Shown piece after piece: positions 1-6,515 of a stretch of DNA of 8,840 bases; within the stretch, counting starts at the first letter, position 1, and each line of letters begins with the position of its first letter. The notes beneath the pieces are model-generated. The model was given only the letters and a program-made list of their open reading frames with translations, had not been told where the DNA came from and ran no database searches. The position numbers and the translations under genes are program-made. This DNA comes from a candidate division GN15 bacterium (GTDB taxonomy: Bacteria > Zixibacteria > MSB-5A5 > GN15 > FEB-12): positions 1 to 8,840 of the forward strand of contig WJKG01000422.1 of assembly GCA_014729205.1 (NCBI GenBank), read 5' to 3'.

Positions 1-2163
1 ACCCTCGCCACTGAATCGGAAATGGAACTCGCCGCACAAAACTGGCTCACCTACTGCATAGCCCAGCGCGGCGAGTGGGCAGGTACTACTCAGCCGCAGA
101 TTGCCGGCTATGAGGATATCATTGTCGATGGTCAGCGCCTGGGTCGGGTGTTCTTCGTCGAGCCCAACGGCTACGTCGTGGTACCGGTCCTCAAGGAATT
201 GCCGCCGGTTAAGTTCTACTCCGAAGAAGCCTGGCTTGATCTTGACCAGGAACAGGGGACGGTGGGGCTCTATCGCGATGTTTTGCAGGACCGCTCCCAG
301 CGGTTTGTCGATTTCTACGGCAGCCTGGCGGCAGCGCAGCCACCCGGTGAACCACAACTCTTCGGGCAGGAGCATCTGCAGCGATGGGATCAGTTCGCCG
401 TAAACACCCGTGCCTTTGTTGATCACCTGCCCGCCCTGACCTCTTCGCCCGAAGAATCGGTCGGCCCCTTGTTAACCACCAATTGGCACCAGCAGGCGCC
501 CTACAACAACCTGTGTCCCATTGGCGACGGTGGCGGCCGGTGTGTGGTTGGATGCGTGGCTACGGGTCTGGCGCAGATCATGAACTATCATGAGTGGCCA
601 CCGCAGGGTTCCGGCGGACACTATTACATGTGGAATGGCGACCAATCATGTGGCGACGCGCCGATAGATACCTATCCCATGACCGCCGACTTCTCCGATC
701 CCTATGACTGGGAGAATATGGCTGATGACTGTGTCGCTGGGTGTACAAGCCAGGAGAATGCGGCTCTGGCCGAACTCTGCTTTGAGCTCGGTGTGCTCGT
801 GGATATGGATTATGGAGTATGTGCCTCCGGGTCATTTCCCCAGGTGGCGATCAACCGACTCCCGGAGCACTTTAATTACAAGAACACGCTGGCCCGATAC
901 AATCGCGGGGCCGCCGAGGACATGTTCAACAAGATCCGCCTGGAGCTCAACGCCGATCGACCGATGCTGTACGTCATTTACAGCCACGCCATCGTCTGCG
1001 ACGGGTATCGCGACGGTGCCCTGCAGGAAGTGCACATGAACTATGGCTGGGCGGACAATCACAACAAGTGGTATGTGCTCGACAATCTGCACTGTCCGTG
1101 GGACGGTTGCTCCCCGATTGTCGAATGGGCCCTGGTTGGCATGCAGCCGGATAAGAAAGCTGTGGTGTCCGCCGAGAACACCTTTGGCTGGGCGCCACTC
1201 GATGTGCAGTTCTACGGCTTCTCTGACCTCATGGTCGATCTGTGGAAGTGGCGGTTCGGCGATGGCGACAGCTCCACCGTACAGAATCCGCTCCATACGT
1301 ACGAGACGCCCGGTGTGTACGATGTGACGATGATGGTCAACTCCGGCGGCACCTGGCACACCGCTACCGTGGAGGATATGGTGATCTCCATTGCCGATAC
1401 TCTCTGGGGGGAGGATGCCATTGCCCCACCGGGTGCTCCGTTGGAAGTGGTCGTTTGTGCCCGCAATAATGTGCCTCTGAACGAGGTCCGCGTACCCATG
1501 GAGTTGGCCGGAAGTCTCAACCTATCCGGACCTGATTCGATATCCGTAAGCGGGTGCCGAACCGAAGGTATCGCGGCGGCGCAATACCTGCACTTTGACC
1601 CGTTCTTCAATCGCTACACCTGTCAGATCATCGCCGACGACCCCGATGGCATTACTCCCGGCAGTGGTCCGGTGCTCAAAGTCTATTTCTCTGTACCCGG
1701 ATCCGCCGATGACGGCCAGCAAGTGAGCTTCGATTTCGACGGTTACACTGATATGGGCGGCAACGACTACATGCCGAAGTTTGCCGGGTCCCTGGCATCT
1801 TACGATGCCGCCTGTAACGGCTGTGTGGCCACCATCAGTTCGACCCTCGATGTTGACGAGCCGGGCGTCGACCCCATTCCGGGCCATTACGCTCTCGCTC
1901 AGAACTACCCCAATCCCTTCAACCCGAGCACGAGAATCAGTTTCGCACTGCCAAGAGCCGGTCATGTCAAGCTGACCGTCTTCAATATCCTCGGCGAGCA
2001 GGTGACAACTCTTGTCGATCGGGAGTTGACCGTCGGTGAGCACTCAGTCGAGTGGGATGGCAGAAACAACGACGGACAGCCAGTGTCGTCGGGAACGTAC
2101 CTCTATCGACTTGAGGTCGACGGCCAGGCCAAACAGACACGGAAGATGATGCTGCTCAAATAG
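1..2163 (+). CDS. Secreted C10 (streptopain-like) cysteine peptidase with PKD, cohesin-like and T9SS sorting domains; 5'-partial
   Basis: Papain-fold cysteine endopeptidase of MEROPS family C10 (streptopain/SpeB), expected outside the cell. The reading frame is open from base 1 and the first ATG (base 22) lies inside the propeptide domain ('AAQNWL', then 'NGYVVV', 'LPPVKFYSEE'), with no signal peptide, so the true start is upstream of the window. Numbering from base 1: propeptide about 1-105; catalytic Cys185 in 'VVGCVATGLAQIMNYHEWP'; catalytic His329 in 'YSHAIVCDGY'; then 'VHMNYGW', matching the family's HxNWGW motif. A PKD domain (about 387-465, 'WRFGDGDSS') is followed by a cohesin-like beta domain (about 472-615) and a type A T9SS sorting domain (about 629-720, starting 'YALAQNYPNPFNPST' and ending 'KMMLLK'). 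The catalytic part carries many extra cysteines, suggesting disulfides. No terminator hairpin is visible after the stop. Family call is firm; substrate unknown. Confidence 0.93.
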   Translation, partial: TLATESEMELAAQNWLTYCIAQRGEWAGTTQPQIAGYEDIIVDGQRLGRVFFVEPNGYVVVPVLKELPPVKFYSEEAWLDLDQEQGTVGLYRDVLQDRSQRFVDFYGSLAAAQPPGEPQLFGQEHLQRWDQFAVNTRAFVDHLPALTSSPEESVGPLLTTNWHQQAPYNNLCPIGDGGGRCVVGCVATGLAQIMNYHEWPPQGSGGHYYMWNGDQSCGDAPIDTYPMTADFSDPYDWENMADDCVAGCTSQENAALAELCFELGVLVDMDYGVCASGSFPQVAINRLPEHFNYKNTLARYNRGAAEDMFNKIRLELNADRPMLYVIYSHAIVCDGYRDGALQEVHMNYGWADNHNKWYVLDNLHCPWDGCSPIVEWALVGMQPDKKAVVSAENTFGWAPLDVQFYGFSDLMVDLWKWRFGDGDSSTVQNPLHTYETPGVYDVTMMVNSGGTWHTATVEDMVISIADTLWGEDAIAPPGAPLEVVVCARNNVPLNEVRVPMELAGSLNLSGPDSISVSGCRTEGIAAAQYLHFDPFFNRYTCQIIADDPDGITPGSGPVLKVYFSVPGSADDGQQVSFDFDGYTDMGGNDYMPKFAGSLASYDAACNGCVATISSTLDVDEPGVDPIPGHYALAQNYPNPFNPSTRISFALPRAGHVKLTVFNILGEQVTTLVDRELTVGEHSVEWDGRNNDGQPVSSGTYLYRLEVDGQAKQTRKMMLLK

Positions 2164-2233
2164 CCTTTTGCATGCTGACAGCTCAGACTCAGACTTCAGT
2201 TCACCGTGCCAGTTGTGGTCTTCGCGAGTAAGC

Positions 2234-2277
2234 GCAATTGCATTGCATAGATCTCCGCGGCTCGCTATATTGCAATA
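2234..2277. promoter_or_regulatory. Cluster of ATTGC palindromes, possible operator
   Basis: GCAATTGC (2234-2241) is a perfect 8-bp palindrome, ATTGCA recurs immediately after it, and TATTGCAATA (2268-2277) is a perfect 10-bp palindrome. The cluster overlaps the best sigma70-like promoter in the gap before the M28 gene, so a regulator site is possible. The role is inference; AT-rich stretches yield short palindromes by chance. Confidence 0.25.
2243..2271 (+). promoter_or_regulatory. Possible sigma70-type promoter for the M28 peptidase gene
   Basis: TTGCAT (2243-2248) and TATATT (2266-2271) are separated by 17 bases. The -10 box matches consensus at 5 of 6 positions, but the -35 box only at 3 of 6. 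Transcription would start near 2278, giving a leader of about 180 bases. The rest of the 293-bp gap (2164-2456) shows no ORF with a ribosome site and no terminator for the upstream peptidase gene. Confidence 0.35.
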
Positions 2278-2444
2278 GTGTCAATGAGGCCTTGAGTCTC
2301 TTTGCGTATCCACCACAGTCCCGAATACACTCAATCCACCGACGGTCTTCTCGGGCACGGGCATGTGTGAGGAGCACGTTTTGATGATACGTCGACTTCT
2401 TCGTCCAGCATGATTAGCTTAGAGATATTGTCGCCAGCAATAAC

Positions 2445-2450
2445 GGAGGT
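2445..2450 (+). promoter_or_regulatory. Ribosome binding site of the M28 gene
   Basis: GGAGGT lies 6 bases before the ATG at 2457 and fixes this start, which opens directly into a signal peptide. Confidence 0.85.
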
Positions 2451-2456
2451 ATAGCG

Positions 2457-5318
2457 ATGCTAAGTCGGTTGATGATAACACTGGCCGTGCTGCTGTTGGC
2501 CGGATCTGCGCTCGGTGCTGACCTCTTCTTCGTTCAAGTGAACAACCAACAGGAAGCGCGCGCGCTCGACACAGAACAGATCGAGCCAATTGCACGTCTG
2601 TCCGACGGTTACCTGGTCCTGGCCGAAGGAATTCCGGCCGAAAGGCTCGCACAGGGACTGCTCAAAGCGACTCTTGTGGTATCCGGGATAGACAAGGAGG
2701 AACTGGCTCTCGATGGTCGTATGGACCGGGCTAATGTCGACCGGTACCAACTCCTGTTCGAACGCGACGACTTCAGACTGTTTCGTATACACCCAACTGA
2801 CCTCATCGCCGATGACTACCCCACCGGTTTGGTGCCTATCCGTAATGAATATCTCAGGATTACCTGGGATGAACCTACCCAACTCAGGAGTCGCGAGGCA
2901 GCCGACATGGTGGACCTTGATTCACTCATCTCGCTGGTGAATCAGGATTCGCTGCAGTCCTACACAGAGCGACTTCAGGCTTTCCTTGAACGCGTGAGTG
3001 GCACCGACTCCTCGGCCGCCGCCCGTGATTGGATTGCCGACCAGTTAACGAATTATGGGTATGATTCTGTAGTTTTCGACACTTTCGCGGCACATGTCGG
3101 TGGTAGTCACACCGTATGCGAGAATGTGATTGCGTACAAGATTGGCACCCGCTTTCCGGCACAACAGATAGTCATAGGGGCCCATCGCGATGCTGTCCAT
3201 TACTCACCTGGGGCCGACGACAATGGCTCCGGCACCGCCGGTGTTTTGGAAATGGCCCGTGTGCTCAAGGATATCGAAACCGATATGACTTTCATCTTCT
3301 GTTTGTTTGATGCCGAGGAATGGGGGCTCTACGGATCCTACCACTATGCCGAGGACGCCAGAGCCAGAGGCGACAGCATCATCCTGATGTTCAATATGGA
3401 CATGATCGGCTACTACGAGAACACGGATCAGGCAACTGTCCACCACGGTGATGACACAACCTTCGCACAGGTGTTCCAGGACTTGGCCGATTCGCTGGTT
3501 GGTATCTCCGGATGGCTGGCTGGTACATCCCCCTCATCGGATCACTACCCGTTCCAGCAAAATGGCTTTGACGTGACCTATATCCAGGAGGCCATTTTTT
3601 CCTCAGTATATCACTCCCCTAATGACAGCACCACCTACATGAGTTTTGACTATATGACCCGTATGGTGAAGGGGGGACTCGCCACGGTCTACACCGTCAG
3701 CCAGACTGCCGGACCGCTACCGACTCTCATCTTTGACTTCCCGAGTGGGTTGCCGGGGAATATCCCGCCGGGGGATACCGTCAAGTTCGACGTCACCGTG
3801 GCAACGGCCTGGGAAGGTGAGCACGTTCAGGGATCCGGCCAATTGCACTATCGAATCGACGGTGGCGTCTGGCAAAGCAAACCAATGGCCGTCACCGGCA
3901 CACACAGCTATGAGGCTGCACTACCTGTCGTGCCGTGCCAGAGTATCGTGGACTACTACATTTCGGTTGATGAAGCAACAGTCGGACCGTACACCTCGGG
4001 CGACTCAACCTACCCCTATGATGCTGTTGGCGCGGATGCGCTTATTGCGCCTTTGGATGATGACTTCGAGACCGATCTGGGATGGATCGTTTCTGGCGAT
4101 GCTTACGATGGAATGTGGGAACGTGGCGTGCCCTGGGGAAACAGCGACGCCTATGGTGGCGGTGGTGATCCCAAGTCAGATTTCGATGGCTCGGGCCAGT
4201 GCTACGTGACCGGCAATGAAGAACACGCCGATGTGGACAATGGCACCACGTACCTGACCTCCCCCATAATCAATCTCGATGGCGCCACACAGGCCCGGAT
4301 ATCGTATGCGCGATGGTTCCACAACAACTTCTCCTGGGGGAATTTCGATGATAGCATGATGGTCTGGATATCCAACAACGGCGGTGGGTCCTTCACCCTA
4401 GTCGAGGTTATCGGTCCCACCGACCAGTGTTCCGGTGGCTGGTATATCAATGATTTCTGGGTGAGTGACTACATAGCCCCCACCGCCAATATGAGGCTTC
4501 GGTTCGAGGCCGCGGATCTGGGTACACGATCCGGAGTAGAGGCGGCCGTCGATGCCGTCCTGGTAGAGGTGTTCGAGTGCGACGAGGATATATACCACAT
4601 CACCAACGACTCCCTGCCGGACTGGACCGTCGACATCCCCTACTCGTGGCCGTTGCAGGCAATTGGCGGCGAGGGAGACTACACCTGGCATGACAAGCAC
4701 GGCGACCTCTCAGGCACAGGACTGGCGCTCGATTCCTCCGGCGTCCTCTCGGGCACTCCGCTGGATACAGGGCAGATTTCGTTTGTCGCTGTGGTGACCG
4801 ATCAGGCCGACAGCAGTATCGAAAAAGCGCTCGCCTTTGTTATCAATCCAGAACTGCTTCTTGACACAGAGACCGTGCCCGGCGGCGATGCCGGCCAACC
4901 TTACAGTTTCCAGCTCAGGGCGTCCGGAGGAACGCCACCACTTCAGTTCAGCGATATGCATGATGATCTTGCCGGTACCGGACTGACCGTTGACAGCAGC
5001 GGTCTGATTACCGGCACACCACAGTACGGCGGAGATTACTTCTTTACAGCTCATGTCGTGGATGCTGTCGGAGACAGCGATGAGCGTCTATTGGAAATCG
5101 TGGTCAACCAGGACTATATCTGTGGTGACGTCAACGGCGATGGTGCCGGACCGTCGGTACTGGATCTGACCTACCTGGTTGAGTATCTGTTTGGTAATGG
5201 CCCTGCGCCACCCAATCCGGATGCCGCCGATATTAACGACGATGATTCCATCAACGTCCAGGATCTCACCTGGCAGGTGCTTTACCTGTTCCAGGGCGGA
5301 CCGCCCCCTCAGTGTTGA
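2457..5318 (+). CDS. Secreted M28 zinc aminopeptidase with jelly-roll, two Ig-like domains and C-terminal dockerin
   Basis: Family M28 metallopeptidase (Vibrio aminopeptidase/Aap type) that would remove N-terminal residues from peptides outside the cytoplasm using two zinc ions. A 953-residue precursor. Signal peptide 1-20 (hydrophobic core 'LAVLLLAG', cleavage near ALG/AD). Residues 21-155 are an uncharacterised N-terminal, perhaps propeptide, domain. The catalytic domain (about 160-410) keeps every key residue: zinc ligands His243 ('GAHRD'), Asp255 ('PGADDNGSG'), Glu288, Asp315 ('NMDMIGY') and His386 ('VYHSPND'), plus general base Glu287 ('DAEEWG'). Then come a beta domain (about 415-520), a MAM/jelly-roll-like domain (about 531-708, 'FETDLGW'), two Ig-like (He_PIG-type) modules (about 711-797 and 801-887, each with 'SGxLxGTP'-like turns) and a dockerin (889-953). 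The first dockerin loop (891-903) has one extra residue; the second (925-936) is standard. The downstream hairpin probably ends its transcript. Confidence 0.94.
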   Translation: MLSRLMITLAVLLLAGSALGADLFFVQVNNQQEARALDTEQIEPIARLSDGYLVLAEGIPAERLAQGLLKATLVVSGIDKEELALDGRMDRANVDRYQLLFERDDFRLFRIHPTDLIADDYPTGLVPIRNEYLRITWDEPTQLRSREAADMVDLDSLISLVNQDSLQSYTERLQAFLERVSGTDSSAAARDWIADQLTNYGYDSVVFDTFAAHVGGSHTVCENVIAYKIGTRFPAQQIVIGAHRDAVHYSPGADDNGSGTAGVLEMARVLKDIETDMTFIFCLFDAEEWGLYGSYHYAEDARARGDSIILMFNMDMIGYYENTDQATVHHGDDTTFAQVFQDLADSLVGISGWLAGTSPSSDHYPFQQNGFDVTYIQEAIFSSVYHSPNDSTTYMSFDYMTRMVKGGLATVYTVSQTAGPLPTLIFDFPSGLPGNIPPGDTVKFDVTVATAWEGEHVQGSGQLHYRIDGGVWQSKPMAVTGTHSYEAALPVVPCQSIVDYYISVDEATVGPYTSGDSTYPYDAVGADALIAPLDDDFETDLGWIVSGDAYDGMWERGVPWGNSDAYGGGGDPKSDFDGSGQCYVTGNEEHADVDNGTTYLTSPIINLDGATQARISYARWFHNNFSWGNFDDSMMVWISNNGGGSFTLVEVIGPTDQCSGGWYINDFWVSDYIAPTANMRLRFEAADLGTRSGVEAAVDAVLVEVFECDEDIYHITNDSLPDWTVDIPYSWPLQAIGGEGDYTWHDKHGDLSGTGLALDSSGVLSGTPLDTGQISFVAVVTDQADSSIEKALAFVINPELLLDTETVPGGDAGQPYSFQLRASGGTPPLQFSDMHDDLAGTGLTVDSSGLITGTPQYGGDYFFTAHVVDAVGDSDERLLEIVVNQDYICGDVNGDGAGPSVLDLTYLVEYLFGNGPAPPNPDAADINDDDSINVQDLTWQVLYLFQGGPPPQC

Positions 5319-5343
5319 GATTTGTGACTAGGTGCCAAAAGGA

Positions 5344-5372
5344 AAACGGGCGACCAGTGCGGTCGCCCGTTT
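5344..5372. terminator. Bidirectional rho-independent terminator between convergent genes
   Basis: AAACGGGCGACC (5344-5355) pairs perfectly with GGTCGCCCGTTT (5361-5372) around the 5-base loop AGTGC, a 12-bp GC-rich stem. On the plus strand only a short TTTC tail follows. On the minus strand the stem is followed by TTTTCC and further Ts, so termination may be better for the minus-strand PEP-CTERM gene. It lies 25 bases past the M28 stop and 33 bases past the PEP-CTERM stop, which fits service to both. Confidence 0.85.
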
Positions 5373-5405
5373 CTGTATTCAATATATAGAATCCGGGAAG
5401 GAGTC

Positions 5406-6074
5406 TTAGCGGCGCAGACGGCGACGAGCCGCGACACCAGCCAGACCCAGACCAAACAGGACCATAGTGGTCGGCTCCGGAACCGGGTTGACGGAGTTGA
5501 TACCAACGATCATGTCGTTGTGATCCCAGTTGGCCGAGGTGTGGTCATCATCGATGAACAGCAGGTAATCGTAATCGCCCCAATCGCTCCAGTTATCGGA
5601 AGCGTACTTGTACTCTGCGTATCCATAGCTCGATACGTCGTAGAGGGCGAACCACTGATGATCATCGGCAAAGGAACCCTTGGTCAGGCTTCGCTCACTG
5701 AAGAGATACGAGTCGGTACCGTCGTAAATCAGATTGCTATTCAGATCGTTCAGCAGATGCAGGCCGATATCAGTGCCGGCAGCAATGTTAGTAGTTGTGG
5801 AAGCACCAACCGCGTCCGGACCACTGAATATACCCGTCTGAGCCGTGCCCGTACCCAGATCGGTGTAGTAACCGAGCCTGTTCTTCATGTCATGGGGGGT
5901 CACTTCACCAAGAATGGTCCAGGTCTGCTGATTGGTAGCGAAAGAGAGAGTAAGATCGGTGCTGTCAGCGTTCATAGACGCCACCACGTTACCATCGACC
6001 TTTAAAGTCGGGAACGCAAAGCCGGAAACCGCCATCAACGCCACCAGAGCGACTGTGATCAATGTTGTCTTCAT
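5406..6074 (-). CDS. DUF4114-like PEP-CTERM protein, predicted exosortase substrate
   Basis: A 222-residue exported protein. Signal peptide 1-20 ('TLITVALVALMAVSGFA'). The body is acidic and aromatic-rich, and residues 167-195 ('LLFIDDD' then 'NWDHNDMIVGIN') resemble the calcium-binding-style end of DUF4114 domains. The C-terminus is a textbook PEP-CTERM signal: 'VPEPTT' (PEP at 199-201), a short hydrophobic stretch (204-215) and the basic tail 'RRRLRR'. In known systems a membrane exosortase (EpsH family) recognises and cleaves this tail, and the proteins usually associate with exopolysaccharide, biofilm or floc. No exosortase gene lies in the window, so sorting here is inferred. The start is fixed by AAAGGAGG upstream and the immediate signal peptide. 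It converges with the M28 gene and has its own sigma54-like promoter. The mature function is unknown. Confidence 0.92.
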   Translation of the reverse strand: MKTTLITVALVALMAVSGFAFPTLKVDGNVVASMNADSTDLTLSFATNQQTWTILGEVTPHDMKNRLGYYTDLGTGTAQTGIFSGPDAVGASTTTNIAAGTDIGLHLLNDLNSNLIYDGTDSYLFSERSLTKGSFADDHQWFALYDVSSYGYAEYKYASDNWSDWGDYDYLLFIDDDHTSANWDHNDMIVGINSVNPVPEPTTMVLFGLGLAGVAARRRLRR

Positions 6075-6084
6075 GTGTCCAAGG

Positions 6085-6092
6085 CCTCCTTT
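6085..6092 (-). promoter_or_regulatory. Ribosome binding site of the PEP-CTERM gene
   Basis: AAAGGAGG on the minus strand, 10 bases before the ATG at 6074. It is strong and slightly far from the start; the propeller gene at 8612 uses the same 10-base spacing. Confidence 0.85.
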
Positions 6093-6147
6093 GGGTACCT
6101 ACACTGTGGGGATTAAAAGTACTATACGGTATCTGAGCCCACACCAT

Positions 6148-6162
6148 TGCAACAACCATGCC
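6148..6162 (-). promoter_or_regulatory. Sigma54-type (-24/-12) promoter of the PEP-CTERM gene
   Basis: The minus strand reads GGCATGGTTGTTGCA. It matches the RpoN consensus GGCAYR-N4-TTGCW at every defined position from the -24 GG (6161-6162) to the -12 GC (6149-6150), with the invariant 10-base spacing between them; only the preceding T is replaced by C. Transcription would start near 6137, leaving a leader of about 63 bases before the ATG. PEP-CTERM genes in other bacteria are known to be linked to RpoN and the PrsK/PrsR two-component pair, which makes this match more credible. Activation would require an enhancer-binding protein upstream. Confidence 0.65.
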
Positions 6163-6195
6163 GAGAATTCCCCGGATACCAGGTCAGCCAGGTAC

Positions 6196-6226
6196 TATGT
6201 TGCCATACAACAGGTTATGTTGTCAT
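6196..6226. promoter_or_regulatory. 20-bp-spaced direct repeat TATGTTGYCAT upstream of the sigma54 site
   Basis: TATGTTGCCAT (6196-6206) and TATGTTGTCAT (6216-6226) agree at 10 of 11 positions and start exactly 20 bases apart, about two helical turns. They lie 34-64 bases upstream of the -24 element. They may bind a regulator or bending protein; no specific factor can be named. Confidence 0.35.
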
Positions 6227-6263
6227 TGCGGCCCCTGAAGAGCCCTGCAGCAGTATCTCACCA

Positions 6264-6296
6264 GGACCGGTTGTCCGCTACAGGGACACTTGTCCG
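6264..6296. promoter_or_regulatory. Paired GGAC/GTCC palindromes, candidate enhancer-binding-protein sites
   Basis: GGACACTTGTCC (6284-6295) is an inverted repeat with 5-bp arms and a 2-base centre. GGACCGGTTGTCC (6264-6276) is a weaker relative. Both contain TTGTCCG (6271-6277 and 6290-6296), spaced 19 bases. They sit about 130-155 bases upstream of the predicted sigma54 start site, a usual distance for paired activator sites. The identity of the activator (for example a PrsR homologue) is inference. Confidence 0.4.
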
Positions 6297-6363
6297 GTTA
6301 GCACGGCTCGTAACTGATTGCTATAGAAGAAATTGCAGTTGTGCTCTCAAGTGGCGTCGCAAG

Positions 6364-6389
6364 CGAACAACTGTTCGGAATACCGAACA
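6364..6389. promoter_or_regulatory. Overlapping CGAACA/TGTTCG palindromes
   Basis: Three alternating half-sites form two overlapping inverted repeats: CGAACAACTGTTCG (6364-6377, 6-bp arms, 2-base centre) and TGTTCGGAATACCGAACA (6372-6389, 7-bp arms, 4-base centre). The two CGAACA copies start 20 bases apart. A regulator site is more likely than a terminator, because no T run follows. It lies about 230-250 bases upstream of the predicted PEP-CTERM start site. The remaining sequence of the 6093-6447 gap shows no gene. Confidence 0.4.
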
Positions 6390-6448
6390 CTCTGGTCCTC
6401 AGTTGTAAGGAAATGCAGTAATATACGGTAAAATCTGCCACAATACTT

Positions 6449-6488
6449 AAAAAGGACGGCCACCCCAGAGCTGTGGAGTGGCCGTCCT
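6449..6488 (-). terminator. Rho-independent terminator of the propeller/dockerin gene
   Basis: On the minus strand an 11-bp perfect stem, AGGACGGCCAC (6488-6478) with GTGGCCGTCCT (6463-6453), closes a 14-base loop and runs straight into TTTTT (6453-6449). It begins 28 bases after the stop codon at 6516-6518. It should separate this transcript from the PEP-CTERM gene downstream. Confidence 0.88.
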
Positions 6489-6515
6489 GTACGTTGATTT
6501 CAGTTCGACCGCGAA

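Noticed and set aside
2164..2230. Terminator for the C10 peptidase gene
   Set aside because: Only 4-bp stems without a T run are visible, so no intrinsic terminator can be supported.
2259..2275. Sigma54-like GGCTCG...TTGCA upstream of the M28 gene
   Set aside because: The GG-to-GC spacing is 11 bases rather than the strict 10, so a functional RpoN site is unlikely.
5520..6005. Plus-strand ORF of 161 codons antisense to the PEP-CTERM gene
   Set aside because: It lies wholly within a gene with signal peptide and PEP-CTERM tail, and has no independent evidence.
5932..6408. Plus-strand ORF of 158 codons reaching from the PEP-CTERM gene into the intergenic region
   Set aside because: It begins antisense to the signal peptide of a clear gene, has no ribosome site, shows no recognisable domain and covers the promoter elements.
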